This document shows positions 54,080 through 64,000 of a stretch of 64,000 nucleotides of DNA, one piece after another. The notes below the pieces were generated by a model. It was not told the DNA's origin. It saw nothing but the letters and a program-made list of their open reading frames with translations, and did no database searches. Numbering within the stretch: the stretch's first letter is position 1; each line of letters starts with the position of its first letter. Made by a program: the position numbers and the translations under genes. This stretch comes from Gautieria morchelliformis. Its lineage: Eukaryota > Basidiomycota > Agaricomycetes > Gomphales > Gomphaceae. Location of the stretch: assembly GCA_015179125.1 (NCBI GenBank), contig WHVA01000351.1:59558-123557 (forward strand), read 5' to 3'.

Positions 54080-54880
54080 GGAACAATGTGTCAGCTCAGA
54101 AAGTGGGCGAAGTTGCTCCCCAAATCTCAAGCTCTTGGGGCAGGCCCATGTCAGCGACATCTCCACCTTCAAGCTCAGCGCCAGTGGTGGCGGTATGCAG
54201 GTGTGTTCAGCGGTATTGAAACTGAGCATTTGTGGCTGAATATACTGATAGCCAAGCTTCCGTACACTGAATACTCCTACGTCCGAGTCCATGTTCAGAT
54301 CGTACTGTCGGACATATTGTTCCCTGGGTGTAATATAGGTTGTCAACATGAAGCATGAACGCAGGGCGCTCGCGCTCAAGTTTGAATATAATGAGACTGT
54401 TATCGTGAGCTGCAGCACATCAATGACATATACCTCACAACGAATTTACACACCTGCAGCAAACAAATTGAGCTCTGGATGACATTCCATAACCCAGAAT
54501 CAATCATGCTCGTGTCCAAGGTTTGAAGGGATGTACCCTTGCCCATCTCCCAAACACATATAGTCTTGTCCTCTCTGATGGATAGAGTATGTTGCTGTTG
54601 AGGGTGGAAATGAGCACCAAAGACGTTGTTGAAATGTCCACGGCAGGTGTCGATTTCCCAAGCCTTGGTTTCGTTCAGCCTCCAAAGTTTGATCTGTCTG
54701 TCATCATCAGCAGAAACAATGAGGGGGAGTGTCAGATGAATGAAGTTGACATTATGATTGTGCCCTCCAAGTATATATTTTGCAGTTGAAAATTTGTCAA
54801 ACATGTCGAATGTTCCAGGCTGAGTATTGGGCGTACTTCTGTGCAATCCTGAGATATCCCAAAGTCAGATGGTCTGTAAA
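54080..54880 (-). pseudogene. Coatomer subunit alpha (COPA/Ret1) fragment, degraded
   Basis: The minus strand starts at an intron acceptor (TTTACAG at about 54877). It encodes QTI, stop, LWDISGL, then KYILGGHNHNVNF, LIVSADDDRQIKLWRLNETKA, CRGHFNNVFGAHFHP and REDKTICVWEMGKGT. These are WD40 repeats 5-7 of alpha-COP, which coats Golgi-to-ER vesicles. A 45-nt GT-AG intron (about 54410-54460) leads to AHDNSLIIFKLERERPAF. A frameshift then leads to EQYVRQYDLN, GVFSVRKLG and LSFNTAEH, the start of the next domain. Damage: TGA in place of Arg before LWD (about 54865) and the frameshift at about 54330. It is bounded upstream by a copia Gag piece, so only an internal part of this essential gene is present. 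Confidence 0.85.
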
Positions 54881-54889
54881 TGGAAGAGT

Positions 54890-55054
54890 AGAATTAGCAT
54901 GACATACGAGGTGATGCTTCGCACCATGGGTCGCTGCCAGCGTAGCTAACGTCTGGCTTTTCCAGGTGACCCAGTTTGTGCCGTCCCTGGCCAGCTTTGG
55001 GACGACCAACGACTTGGAGGTGGGGGTAGACGTTGTGGGCTCTGCGGGGCCCAT
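54890..55054 (-). pseudogene. Ty1/copia Gag N-terminus fragment
   Basis: It starts ATG at 55052-55054 and encodes SKSLVVPKLARDGTNWVTWK followed by TLATLAATHGAKHHL. The LVPKL..DGTNW..WK motif opens many fungal copia Gag proteins. About 55 codons are present, then the sequence switches to coatomer alpha intron sequence. It lies directly downstream of an LTR end and primer site at 55046-55060. Confidence 0.72.
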
Positions 55055-55058
55055 AACC
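55046..55058 (-). promoter_or_regulatory. Copia primer-binding site (half initiator-tRNA type)
   Basis: On the minus strand GCTACA is followed by GGTTATGGGCCCC. The same GGTTATGGGCC-type primer site follows the LTR CA in Drosophila copia and relatives, where an internal initiator-Met tRNA fragment primes. It overlaps the Gag ATG. The match is from memory of the family. Confidence 0.6.
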
Positions 55059-55400
55059 TGTAGCGGTTATGCGCAGTACTATTAGGAATGAAGTCTCAGT
55101 GAACGGTCAGTTCACTGAGTATGTATAACTACTCTACCTATTAGGAATGAAGTCTACAACATAGTAAGTATATCATTATGATGCATAATGGGACGGGGGC
55201 ACGTACCTCAGTGAGCGGTCAGTTCACTGAGGGATTAGCGACTGTGGAGCGAGTAGATATAGGGCCTCGGTCAAGCTTGACCGAGGCCAGTAATACTATA
55301 TTACTAGATGCTGATAAACCGTTCTACTTGACCCTGCGTTCAACGCTTACCGGCCCTGACTCCAACATCGCTCTTGCGCATACCTTATCAAATAACTGTT
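55059..55400 (-). repeat. Copia LTR (3' part, minus strand) with hairpins
   Basis: On the minus strand this region ends in CTACA just before the primer site. Its upstream limit is not resolved. It holds the direct repeat ATTAGGAATGAAGTCT (55081 and about 55141). Hairpins CTCAGTGAAC/GTTCACTGAG lie at 55095-55119 and 55207-55231 (one wobble in the second). A perfect 26-bp palindrome centred on AAGCTT lies at 55263-55288. Confidence 0.55.
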
Positions 55401-55953
55401 GATATTTCTGGGTTTGCGAGCGGTGTCAAGTCATCGGTGCATCGAGTTACCGAACCGGGACTTACAAATGCAGTAGTTTACATGTATTTGTCCCATCCCT
55501 GTAACTCGCCACAACGCCCAGTCGGTGCTGTCCCTTCCTCTGCGTCACCTCTCCCCCAAAATTCCAACAATAACCTCCCTAATTAGGTGTCCTTCAGCAA
55601 CTATGTGCACCAAGTGATACTACAAAATTTCGGTACGTGACAACCAAGGCAGCAAGGTATCTGCCTACTTAAGATCAGTTGTCTGGAACTGGTGTTCAGT
55701 TCCTTTGGAACTGTTTTATGAGTTCCAAGGGAACTGAATTTAAGGATGCGCTCTTCCTGCAGTGTCTGCATGAAATCTAATTAGTATGTTTGACATTCAT
55801 ATAGGAGCTCATTCATTGTGGATAGTGGATGGAGGATGAATCATTTTCATACGGTACAGTATTCCACCAGTACCATGATGTACACGTTAGCCTGCGCATG
55901 GGGGCCATCAGCCTCCGAACCACTTGTTACATAAATATGTATCAAGGTTACTG
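55401..55953. other. Spacer before M16 copy C
   Basis: No gene is recognised. An imperfect inverted repeat (TCAGTTCC...GGAACTGA) lies at about 55698-55738. Similarity to the 3' flank of copy A starts just before the stop of M16 copy C. Confidence 0.4.
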
Positions 55954-58900
55954 TCAAACATTTGTTTGAGTCAATGGCGTACCCTTGGAAAGGGTATTAT
56001 TTGGGAACAAAGTGGATCTGAAGGCCTGCAAATCGACTGAAGGTGTTTCAGGAGGTGCATGTCTCGCAGATCGCAAGTGGACAGAGAGCTTGCGGCGGGT
56101 CCTTGCTCGGGGATCAATGTATTCGTCGAAAAACTGAAGCACATCGACCGGTTTTAACGATTCAATGCTTTGTGCCACAAGTTCGTCTAGAAGATTCGAT
56201 GGATTTCAAGTAAGTATATGCCATGTAAGATGAGACGGGCCTCACCATGATTAAACTCGGTATCTCGAGCAGAGATACATTGCCAAAACATGCTCGCTTC
56301 TCTATGTACATTAGCAGGTTGTCGGCGTCGGCGCAAACCTCGAGCACGCGGTAGTTTGAAGGTGCGTTCAAATTCATCCGCCTGCATTTCTAGTAGTCGC
56401 TGGCGCACTTGTTCGATTAGGCATGCCTCAAGCCGTTGCTCCAGGTAGGCAGGACTATGTGTACTGCTTTGAATCGAGACGCGAAAAGCGATAGTTGTTG
56501 ATCCCACGTGGCCTTTGACTTTGAAAGTATACCCGAGGGCCTCTCTATACCGTAATTGATCACAGATTGAACTCGTTGCGATCGCTGTGAAGAGAATAAG
56601 TCGCGCTCGCAGTAGTGCGGATGTTTTCTCCCCAATTTGGCATACCCATGCCAGCCCTGAATTCTCGTCTGCCTTATTGTTGTTCGGTGCATCGTAAACA
56701 AAATTACGGCCTAAGGTTCAATTTAAACTTATTAGAAACGGTTAAGGCAAGGAAATCAGCACATACCTTCAGGCAGAAAATAATTCCGTGTCGAAATGAC
56801 CTCTGAGGCCTTCGACGTAGGGTTACGGCATCGAAGGACCTCTTGGACCAACTGCAGCATATCCCTCGCAGACTGTAGAAGGTATAGGTCATGAAGTGGC
56901 CCCGTGCCCATACATTTCGACTGTAGCCCACATACTTGTTCCGTAAAGTTACCATGTACAAGCCCAAGGATGTACACCTCTTTGACTATATTTGACAAGC
57001 GCTCTTGAATAGCTGAAACATTGACCGCTGACCGGCGTATAGTGAGTACAAGCAAACAGGGAGAAGGGAAGGCATCAACCGTCCATTTCACCAAGCTTCT
57101 CGGCTACCGATTCTGTGGCATCCTCTTCGAGTAAATATTCGAGCGTCCCCTCCGCTCGGTCTACAGGTGAACCAAGGAACGCATTCTGCAATCTTCGACG
57201 GGCCTGCAAGTGGTGAGGATATGGAAACACAAAATGGCATACCAGCTACCCACATAGTCCTGAGCCAGTTGCAACGAATCAGGGGTGACTACGAAATTGA
57301 CAACCTTGTTTATCACAACTTCGAGCAAAACCGGAATCTTGTCACTGAATCCCGATATCGTCACAAACAGTCCACCTGATTGACAATAGAAGGAGCATTT
57401 AAGAAAGCATTGCGCAGCGCTTGCAAGATCCTCAGAGATGTGATCGCTGAGCAACTTGGCCAAGATTCTAATCCAACCCTAATATCAGTTCCAGGTCAAG
57501 AAAGCAAGTCGCGAACAACTCACAGATCGAACAGTTCTCCACGTGGTGTATCCTCTAGATCACTATAAACAAAGGATGGGATCTCTTGAACGTCTGTGTA
57601 ATCGGGATCGCACGTACGACCTGATGTCAAAGGTGACACTGCCTTTGGATTCACCAAAACGGTCATCAAGCTTATACCAGAGCCTTGCCAGTGAGGTTTC
57701 AACAATTTTCCGTGGTGCAAGGATTGGCTTAGTGATGAGTATATCAGCGACGACAATCTAGAATATCTCAATATTCTTACCTCTACACCGTCCTTCTTGC
57801 CATCAACGACAGTAAAGTCTTTGGGCACGTACGGATTGGGACCGAATAAATGCAATCCCTCGGCGGTTGCGTCGTCGGAGCTGTAGGTAGGCGAGTTGCA
57901 CCCTGCATAACGTAGAACCATGTGTTCAGTGTTGAACCATGGGGTTTGCGACCACGCGGCGCCGTCAATCGCGACGCATGTGCCACGTAGTTCCACATCT
58001 TTCAAACTTTCTCGACCTTTCAACATCACCCGGGCTTTACATGGTGTAAGCATCGCCAACGTCGCGGAGACGAGAGGGGCATCCCAAGCCTCAGTGACAT
58101 ATGGCCCCATTATTAGATCGACTGGAGGAATGCGCTTCGCCAGGTTAGTGCCCAAAAGGTTTGCCTCGGCCGCAGGCTTTAACGTTTCGCGGAACCGAAA
58201 GTCCAAATCTGACAATGAACAGAGCTCTTGCTGCACAGCACAAGCAAACTCAGGATCCTTGATGACGGTGTCCCGCACCAAGGAGATATACTTGTGCAAA
58301 GCCGCCACGACTGCTTCCCAGGCGTCTAGGCGTTAAAATGTGTTAGTACGAGAGATAGTAAAAGAAACGTGTTACCTACGCCACCCAGATTCAGTTACCG
58401 TGAATGCCACATAGTATGTCTCAAATCCACGCTCGCGGTCCCCTGCGTACCGAGATGCCGAGAGCCCGTCAATCCATCCACGATCACGAAGGATGCGGTA
58501 AAGCGATCCCTCTCCCCGGTGATGCAAGAAACGGGTCAAATAGTCAAGAGGTTTGACACGGTAGAGAAGCGTTTGAGATGGCATAATCCATCGCACTTCA
58601 ATTTCTCGGAGCTCCTTCACTGTTTTCACAAGAACCACCGTCTAGAGAATGTGACAGGTTGAAAAGAAGCAAGCACAGTTGAAAAAGTTCACTTGCCCCC
58701 TCCTCATCGGCACTCCATGGTGAGTCAAATGTGGTAGCTGATGCCTGTGGACCAACCGTGCCCGCGGTCACTGGTGAAAAATATTTGGCGGCCATGGATG
58801 TCAGCTCGTCGATTGGATCTGGCAACGTAAGTATGGCGATTATTAACATGTCTGTTAGACGTACGGGAACCAATGATAACCAAGTGCATGCGATTGGCAC

Positions 58901-59731
58901 AGTAGTACTTAGAGTACCATTCTTGTAGCTTCGAGCGCAGCGTTTCAATCCACTCTGCACCATCGTCGATTTTTCCATGAGAGGGAGGAACCTTGCCTGC
59001 GGCTGTCAATGTCTCCCAGTTCCCAATATCAAATGCGCTCCAGGGATCACCGCTCTTGCTAAGATATTTATCCAGATCAGCAATTCGCCTTTCATCGTCT
59101 TGGAGATAGTTTTGAAACTCTGAGTGGACGCAGAGTACCTGTTCGAATATCACGTTCTTAAGGAAAACAGGACGTGAAAGGAAAGCAGCGAATCGCTGGA
59201 TTTTGTCTTCCAATGCATAGTGATCAATGGTCGACTCGTAGTTCGTCTCTCGGAAGATCGTAGCAGCCGTGTCGCTACCTATGCGACCCGTTGGATACTA
59301 AGCACAGGTATTAATGGAAGAATTTGTGAGGAAACAGAGAAAAGCACTTTATCACTATTGATGTATTCCTCTCCCTACAATATTCAGTGTCATTATCTTT
59401 GAGCTGCAATCGTAGCACAGGCTATCATATACCTCAAGGACCATATGCTCACAGAAATGGGCAAGTCCGGGGCAATCAACCTTGATACACGTTATGGCAT
59501 TACCATGAAGATACAGAAAAGTGGACGTACAGGGTCGTGAAGGAGCCCCGCGGATAAGCATAAGCCTACTGCGGATGTAGGGGAGTTTACATCATGGATG
59601 AGCAAAACCTGCATTCCATTCTGAAGGCGAATGAGCCGCAGTTGCCTATGGTCCGCCTCGCCTTGTCTAATGAGACCAGTATAAACAGAATATGGTTCAC
59701 TATTAGATCCTGAAGACATCTGCCAGGCCAT
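55954..59731 (-). CDS. M16 zinc metalloprotease (insulysin/Ste23-like), copy C
   Basis: The third copy starts ATG 59729-59731 (MAWQMSSGSN) and ends LTQTNV, stop at 55954. The zinc site VDCPGLAHFCEHMV is in frame at 59445-59459 after a short first intron. Further landmarks follow copy B: ALEDKIQRFAAFLSRP, VHSEFQNYL, SHPIDELTSMAAKYF, RWIMPSQTLLYRV, GEGSLYRIL, NPYVPKDF, KIPVLLEV, HGNFTEQ, YLEQRLEA, FFDEYIDP and RKLSVHL. It has a six-base addition (GGCGTC region, about 56322-56330) that keeps frame. No clear disabling change is seen, but I did not verify all splice sites. Copy C is more like copy B than copy A at several diagnostic sites (for example GKVPPSHGKIDD). Confidence 0.82.
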
Positions 59732-59860
59732 CTTGAGAAAGCGTGAATGTGTGAAATGAGAGTCACTAGTGTGACGCGTTGTCACAGGATTCGCGTAGAA
59801 ACAAGTCACGTGGTCATAAGCGCACGTTGAATTTACATAACGAACGCGTGCAAGTCCCAG
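59732..59860 (-). promoter_or_regulatory. Conserved upstream region of M16 copy C with CACGTG box
   Basis: It is shared with copies A and B: GTGACGCGTTGTCACAGG, then CACGTG at 59807-59812 (the flanking base differs, giving TCACGTGG). Similarity ends at about 59857, where the dispersed repeat also seen at 52344 begins. Confidence 0.5.
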
Positions 59861-60067
59861 AAGTTCCGTGCCGGTGGGAGACAGGTCTATGGACCGCGGT
59901 CCATAGACCACACCATGGACCTCCCCACTACCACCCATCCCCACACAGATAGATACATAACGCATACAATTGACCTCCAGCACACTTGTCACCTTGTCCA
60001 CATCTGAGAAGATCACAAGTGGAAAACCACCTTCCACAGTCATTATGGTGCTTTTGAGTGGGTTGTC
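59858..60067. repeat. Dispersed repeat plus spacer before gypsy copy 3
   Basis: 59858-59963 is the second copy of the 52344-52442 repeat. It contains a perfect 26-bp palindrome at 59884-59909 (GGTCTATGGACC, GC, GGTCCATAGACC). The remaining 100 bases have no recognised feature. Confidence 0.65.
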
Positions 60068-60281
60068 TGTAAATAACCTATGTATCATACATGTATACTA
60101 GTTATTACATAATCCCAGTGGGCCCCTTAGGGACCCACTGTATAGTTTATGCGTGGGAACCGGTCAGCGGTTCCATCGCATCTTACCCTTACACTGTCAC
60201 TATGTAGCATTCAGAATACCACTCTTTGGTCAAGTTCTGCAGTGCCCTTGTGATACAAGGCAAAAGATCGACATCTTTACA
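60068..60281 (+). repeat. 5' LTR of gypsy copy 3 (214 bp)
   Basis: It runs from TGTAAATAACC to CATCTTTACA, colinear with the copy 2 LTR. A GGGCCCCTTAGG(G/A)(G/A)CCCAC stem-like block lies near its middle (about 60120-60140). Confidence 0.87.
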
Positions 60282-60422
60282 CCTTTTTGAACTATTCTGC
60301 GGTTGATCGCCACGCGGCCAACCGATTGTGGACTCGAAGCAGTCTTGAAAAAGATCGCTACGTCAACGACTAAACATCATTGAGACCCTCCTGTAGACCT
60401 TCTACTGTCGGCTGTGAGCGTG

Positions 60423-62779
60423 ATGATCCCACGCAGTCGAAGACGGACACAAGTGACGAGCTCACGGTCCACACCACTGGCACAGCCCAGTGACATGACG
60501 GCTGACGCTACCCTGGACCAAGAGTCCAGGATGCCAGAAGACAGAGAGATCGTAGATCTCACCCCCCTCATCCTCCCAATGGAGGACGAGGAAAACCCCG
60601 ACCATGACTTGTCGAGGGTGGTCAAGGATGAGACGGCGCTGGGCAATAAGCCGACGCCGCCCCCCCCAATCCCCTCTGCCCAGAGACAAAGGAAAGGGCA
60701 GAGAGGTCTCGCTGTTGTCAGATGGCAGAGCATCAACATCGAGGCGGGCACAAAGCCACGACTCAAACCGCCGCTCACGAAGTAGAGTGACGACGATCGT
60801 CCCCGAAGGAGGACGACGGCAAAAAAGACGAGCCCCAGATGATGGTCAAGGCTCGGAATACTTGAGCTCAAGTCGCAAGAGCTCGAGAACTCATGCTATC
60901 GACAATGAGACGGCAGAGGCACTTAACAAGCAGGTGCAGGATGCGCTGCACCGGAGCGCGCTCACCCGCCACAAGCACGATCAACTAGCATCGCAGCTTG
61001 ACAACATTGCCTCTGCCATAATGGTAATCAGCAAGGAACTCCACCAGGCGGAGGAGATCAGGCTGCAGGATGCAGCCACGCTGGAGAAGGTCCAGACGGC
61101 CCTCTCCGCCCACGTGGGGAACACAATGCAACACATCCAAGCTCATGACAGTCTGCAGCCAATGAACACGGTCACGACGTGGAAGACCTGCGATGAAAGG
61201 AACTGGACAGGCAGCGAATGCCGCCGCCAGCCATCCCAGTTGAACAGGATGTGAGGTTCAGGAATGAACCCCAAGAGCAACCGGCTGCCCCAATGGACAG
61301 CCGCAAGACGATCCAGCAGATCATCAGGGAACAAGTCGCCTCAGAGCCTGACTCTGAAACGACGACAGAGAGCCTAGAGCTCGAAGTCGCGCACTGGCAG
61401 CGACGCCGCAGCCACACGCCACCATACGTGGGCCCTCAAGCTGCTAGCGAAGAATGCTGAGGAAGCAGTGGCCCAAAGCCACACCGCTCAGCAACATGAC
61501 AAGCAGCTCACGCGAGCCATGCAGGACGCATGACAGGCGCAGCCTACAACAGCAGGCTGCGGATCTGCAATGCGGGACTCACCGGGGACACCAGGCATAA
61601 AATGCCCCTGGACTCGAGAGCACAAAATGCTCCCGATACCGAGCCCAATCCGGGCCCGGGGCCCATCAGGGCTTACAACAGCCTGCCCTGCGCGGCATCA
61701 CAGCCATGCGAGCGATCCATGGCCCCAACAGATCGCCAGGGAATACCGGATCAGGCTGACATCGTACCACTGGAGCCGTACGATGGGATCACACGGATGA
61801 TCTGCATGGCATTGGCAGACACTGTGGACACAGACACAGAGAAGTCTGTGCTAGCGAAAGCCGGTGTGAAGCTGGCTCACCCTGAGCCATATGCCGGGGG
61901 ATCTGACCTCGAAGAGTTTGAAATCTTCGTCGCAGCCATCTTACGATGGCTAAAAATGAACTGCCTCCTAGGGCCAACCAGCATTGATATGCAGGTCAGC
62001 TGCGTGGGCACTCGCCTGACCGGCGAAGCCCAGGAATGGTTCTTTCAAAACATTGAATGCTTCGATCACCAGGTCCGCAGTTGGACTCTGGAAACAGTGA
62101 TGCAGGGCCTTCAAAAAAGGTTCCTACACACACACCATGCATCGAATAAATTTGACACGGTCATGCAGGGCATGAAGACCGTTCAGGAAATGCTGAACGA
62201 ACTCACAAAATACGCGGTGCGTATGATACAGCAGCCAGACGACTACATGTTCCGGAGACGGTTCATGTCGGCGCTGCGCAACGAGGTCCTCAAAAAGGGC
62301 TACAATGCTGAGAGCAGCTCTTTGAGACTGCCCGAATGATAGAGGAAGTGTCCCGATACAACATGGGGATGCACCGTGCAGAGAGCGCGGTGGCGACAGC
62401 AAGCGCTGCCCGGCTTACAGGGAGCAAGCCATGGACACAGACGGGCCTGACCAGGCCCAACCTGTTCTCGAGAAGTGGAGCGTCGCAGCGACCGCTGCCC
62501 CCACACCCAGTGCAAGCTGGACGCCCACCTGAAGCCAAACAGCCTCAAGCGTCAGGATCATCCCCGCAACCTGCCCCACCAACGAAAGCGTTGGGCTGGC
62601 CTAACGATCGCCCCAGCGGCAACCAAAGCAGCTCCACGTGCTTTGAATGCGGCCAACCTGGCCACAAAAAAGCGGAGTGCCCCCGGCTTAGGTCCGGTAT
62701 CAGGACAGCGGCCATGAGGCAGGATGAAGAGACCGAAGATCCGGAGACAGATCTCGGTCAAATTCTTCCATCAAATTGA
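60423..62779 (+). pseudogene. Gypsy copy 3 Gag with CCHC zinc knuckle
   Basis: Gag opens at about 60423 (MIPRSRRRTQ) with an acidic stretch (MEDEENPDHD). It shifts frame at about 60780 into a helical segment (LTRHKHDQLASQLDNIAS), then at about 61530 into the capsid part (EPYAGGSDLEEFEIFVAAIL, LTGEAQEWF, MKTVQEMLNELTKYA), and at about 62335 into the nucleocapsid with CFECGQPGHKKAEC at 62639-62680. Copy 2 is open where some of these shifts occur, so each is a lesion of this copy. Role: particle formation and RNA binding. Confidence 0.85.
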
Positions 62780-63029
62780 TGAAGAGGGGGAGGGTGATTC
62801 CCAACCCAAGGACGCTCCAGACAACGGAGACGCACCCACTGAAGAGTGGGATCCCGAGCCGTCCCAATACTACGAATGGGATGAAGATGGGGAGGACACC
62901 ACCTACAGATCCAGCGTGATCAGATTCGTGCCGGAAGACGATGCCGCCACCAAAGTCATGGCGGCATGCACGTCGGTCACGCCAGACAAGGCGGCCGAGC
63001 CGGTGTATCACCACTGAAGCAAGCATAGG

Positions 63030-63329
63030 ATGCAGCCAACGCGCCCGCATAGTGAAAACTGTACCCTCTTGGGGTACTGGGAAATAAATGGCGTAAAAGC
63101 CCACTGCCTGCTGGATAGCGGCAGCGAAGGGGTACTTCTATCCCCTGAATTTACGCGAGCTACAGGGATGAAGACGTTCTCCCTGGAGCAGCCAATCACG
63201 CTGCAGCTAGCCTGCATAGGCAGTCGTTCCACGATCAACTATGGAACGAACACGACCATTAAATTGGTCATGAAAGGTACGACGAATATTTCGACGTGGC
63301 GAATGTCAAATATTATGACGCGATCTTAG
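63030..63329 (+). pseudogene. Gypsy copy 3 aspartic protease
   Basis: NCTLLGYWEINGVKAHCLLDSGSEGVLLS includes the catalytic DSG, followed by a beta-rich segment (ITLQLACIGSRSTINYGTN) and an out-of-frame continuation with DAILGTPFLRRFG (about 63315-63350), the conserved second half of retropepsins. One frameshift lies at about 63280-63320. It is longer than the truncated copy 2 domain. Confidence 0.85.
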
Positions 63330-63584
63330 GGACACCGTTCCTAAGGAGATTTGGAATAACCCTGCACTTCTTGAGCCCAGGATGATCCACAAGGGGAATG
63401 AAGTAATCCCCATGGGCAAGGTCTCATTCGACGATGATGAATCGACTAACGAGGACAAGGGGCCAAGGGTGAGCAGGGTCGCCCGGGTGCTGAAGCTAAG
63501 CCTGGCTCATTGAAGCCAGGAGGATGAGTCGTTCCACGACTCGTCCTCGAGCTCGCCCTACAATCGTAGGGAGAGGCGCTCTCA

Positions 63585-64000
63585 CCTAACAGTGAAAGCG
63601 ATGGGAAAAAGGAAAGTGGTTCCACGTGCTGCGGGACCTAATAGACACACACAGCGCCTAATGGCTTCTAAGCCAACCACCACCATCATCCTCACGGATG
63701 ATGACCTTCCTCGCCTCTGCGAGGAATGGATGGAACGGATCACTGACCTAGTCAGTGGGATTCCATTAGAACTCCCGCCGCTACGGAGATCAACCATGAG
63801 ATCAACTCATCGATCCCAACAAGCACATGCGGTATCGACTACCGAAATGCCCCGAAACTTCCGAGAGGAACTGTCGGCTAAGATAGAAATACACCACTGC
63901 AAAGTGGTGGATTCCGGCAGTCCGCACACGGCATGCCCATGCTGTGTGTGCGAAAAGAACGGTCATTACAACGCCTTCGATCTGCCCAGCAGAAAGAACA
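63585..64000 (+). pseudogene. Gypsy copy 3 reverse transcriptase, N-terminal part
   Basis: It begins like copies 1 and 2 (LMASKPTTTIILTDDDLPRL, LVSGIPLELPP). From about 63781 to the end, single-base losses occur every few tens of bases relative to both other copies, and the frame is lost repeatedly. The RT catalytic box is outside the window. Confidence 0.75.

Larger units (their letters stand above)
60068..64000 (+). mobile_element. Ty3/gypsy chromovirus copy 3, runs off the window
   Basis: It has a 5' LTR, Gag, zinc knuckle, protease and the first part of RT in the expected order and strand, without nested insertions. It is the best template in the window for Gag and protease, although still with several frameshifts. 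RT is cut by the window end. Confidence 0.9.

Noticed and set aside
1-64000. tRNA, rRNA, CRISPR, centromere satellite or telomere repeat arrays
   Set aside because: Scanned for by eye; no cloverleaf, rRNA core, spacer-repeat array or TTAGGG-type tract was found. The TERT fragment by itself does not mean the locus is telomeric.

Overview
The window looks like a chromosome arm of a filamentous fungus, most likely a basidiomycete (Agaricomycetes). The reasons are 50-60 nt GT-AG introns, multi-exon genes of fungal type, Ty3/gypsy chromoviruses, a Tad-like non-LTR element with RNase H, and recurrent TCACGTGA boxes. I see no bacterial operons, CRISPR arrays, rRNA or tRNA genes. Almost all of the window is transposon sequence around a locally triplicated host gene.

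Host backbone. Three copies of an insulysin/Ste23-like M16 zinc metalloprotease gene lie on the minus strand: A at 5-3769, B at 29518-33267 and C at 55954-59731. They share promoter sequence. Copy A has a 1-nt deletion beside the HxxEH zinc motif; B and C keep the motif in frame. A small two-exon gene lies downstream of B (29097-29338), and a paralogue of it lies before C (35319-52158). Other host sequence is a homeobox gene fragment (28156-28571) and broken pieces of conserved genes: telomerase reverse transcriptase (14620-16312), coatomer alpha (54080-54880), the N-terminus of an S53 peptidase (53483-53677), an APH-like kinase (26951-27362) and a PD-(D/E)XK-like fungal family (19000-19690).

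Transposons. There are three gypsy chromovirus copies (about 4070-12740, 37425-45401, and 60068 to the window end). There are two non-LTR elements (20244-26266 nearly intact; 12741-14512 cut off after ORF1). One roughly 1-kb LTR family (TGTCATGAC...CTTGACA) is present as four insertions, some split by later ones. Three fold-back elements have CACTG ends and 3-bp target duplications. There are also other solo LTRs and three other terminal-inverted-repeat elements.

Nesting. Target-site duplications (TSDs) let the insertions be peeled apart. From 35474 to 52088 five layers sit inside what was a 55-nt intron of the small paralogue. From 17586 to 27772 an LTR contains a 572-bp element and a 1.7-kb gene-fragment insert; that insert was hit by a TA-flanked TIR element, which was hit by the 6-kb LINE. 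Removing the layers restores uninterrupted sequence matching other copies in the window.

The last 220 bases carry unusually dense single-base indels against the other gypsy copies and may be low-quality contig-end sequence.
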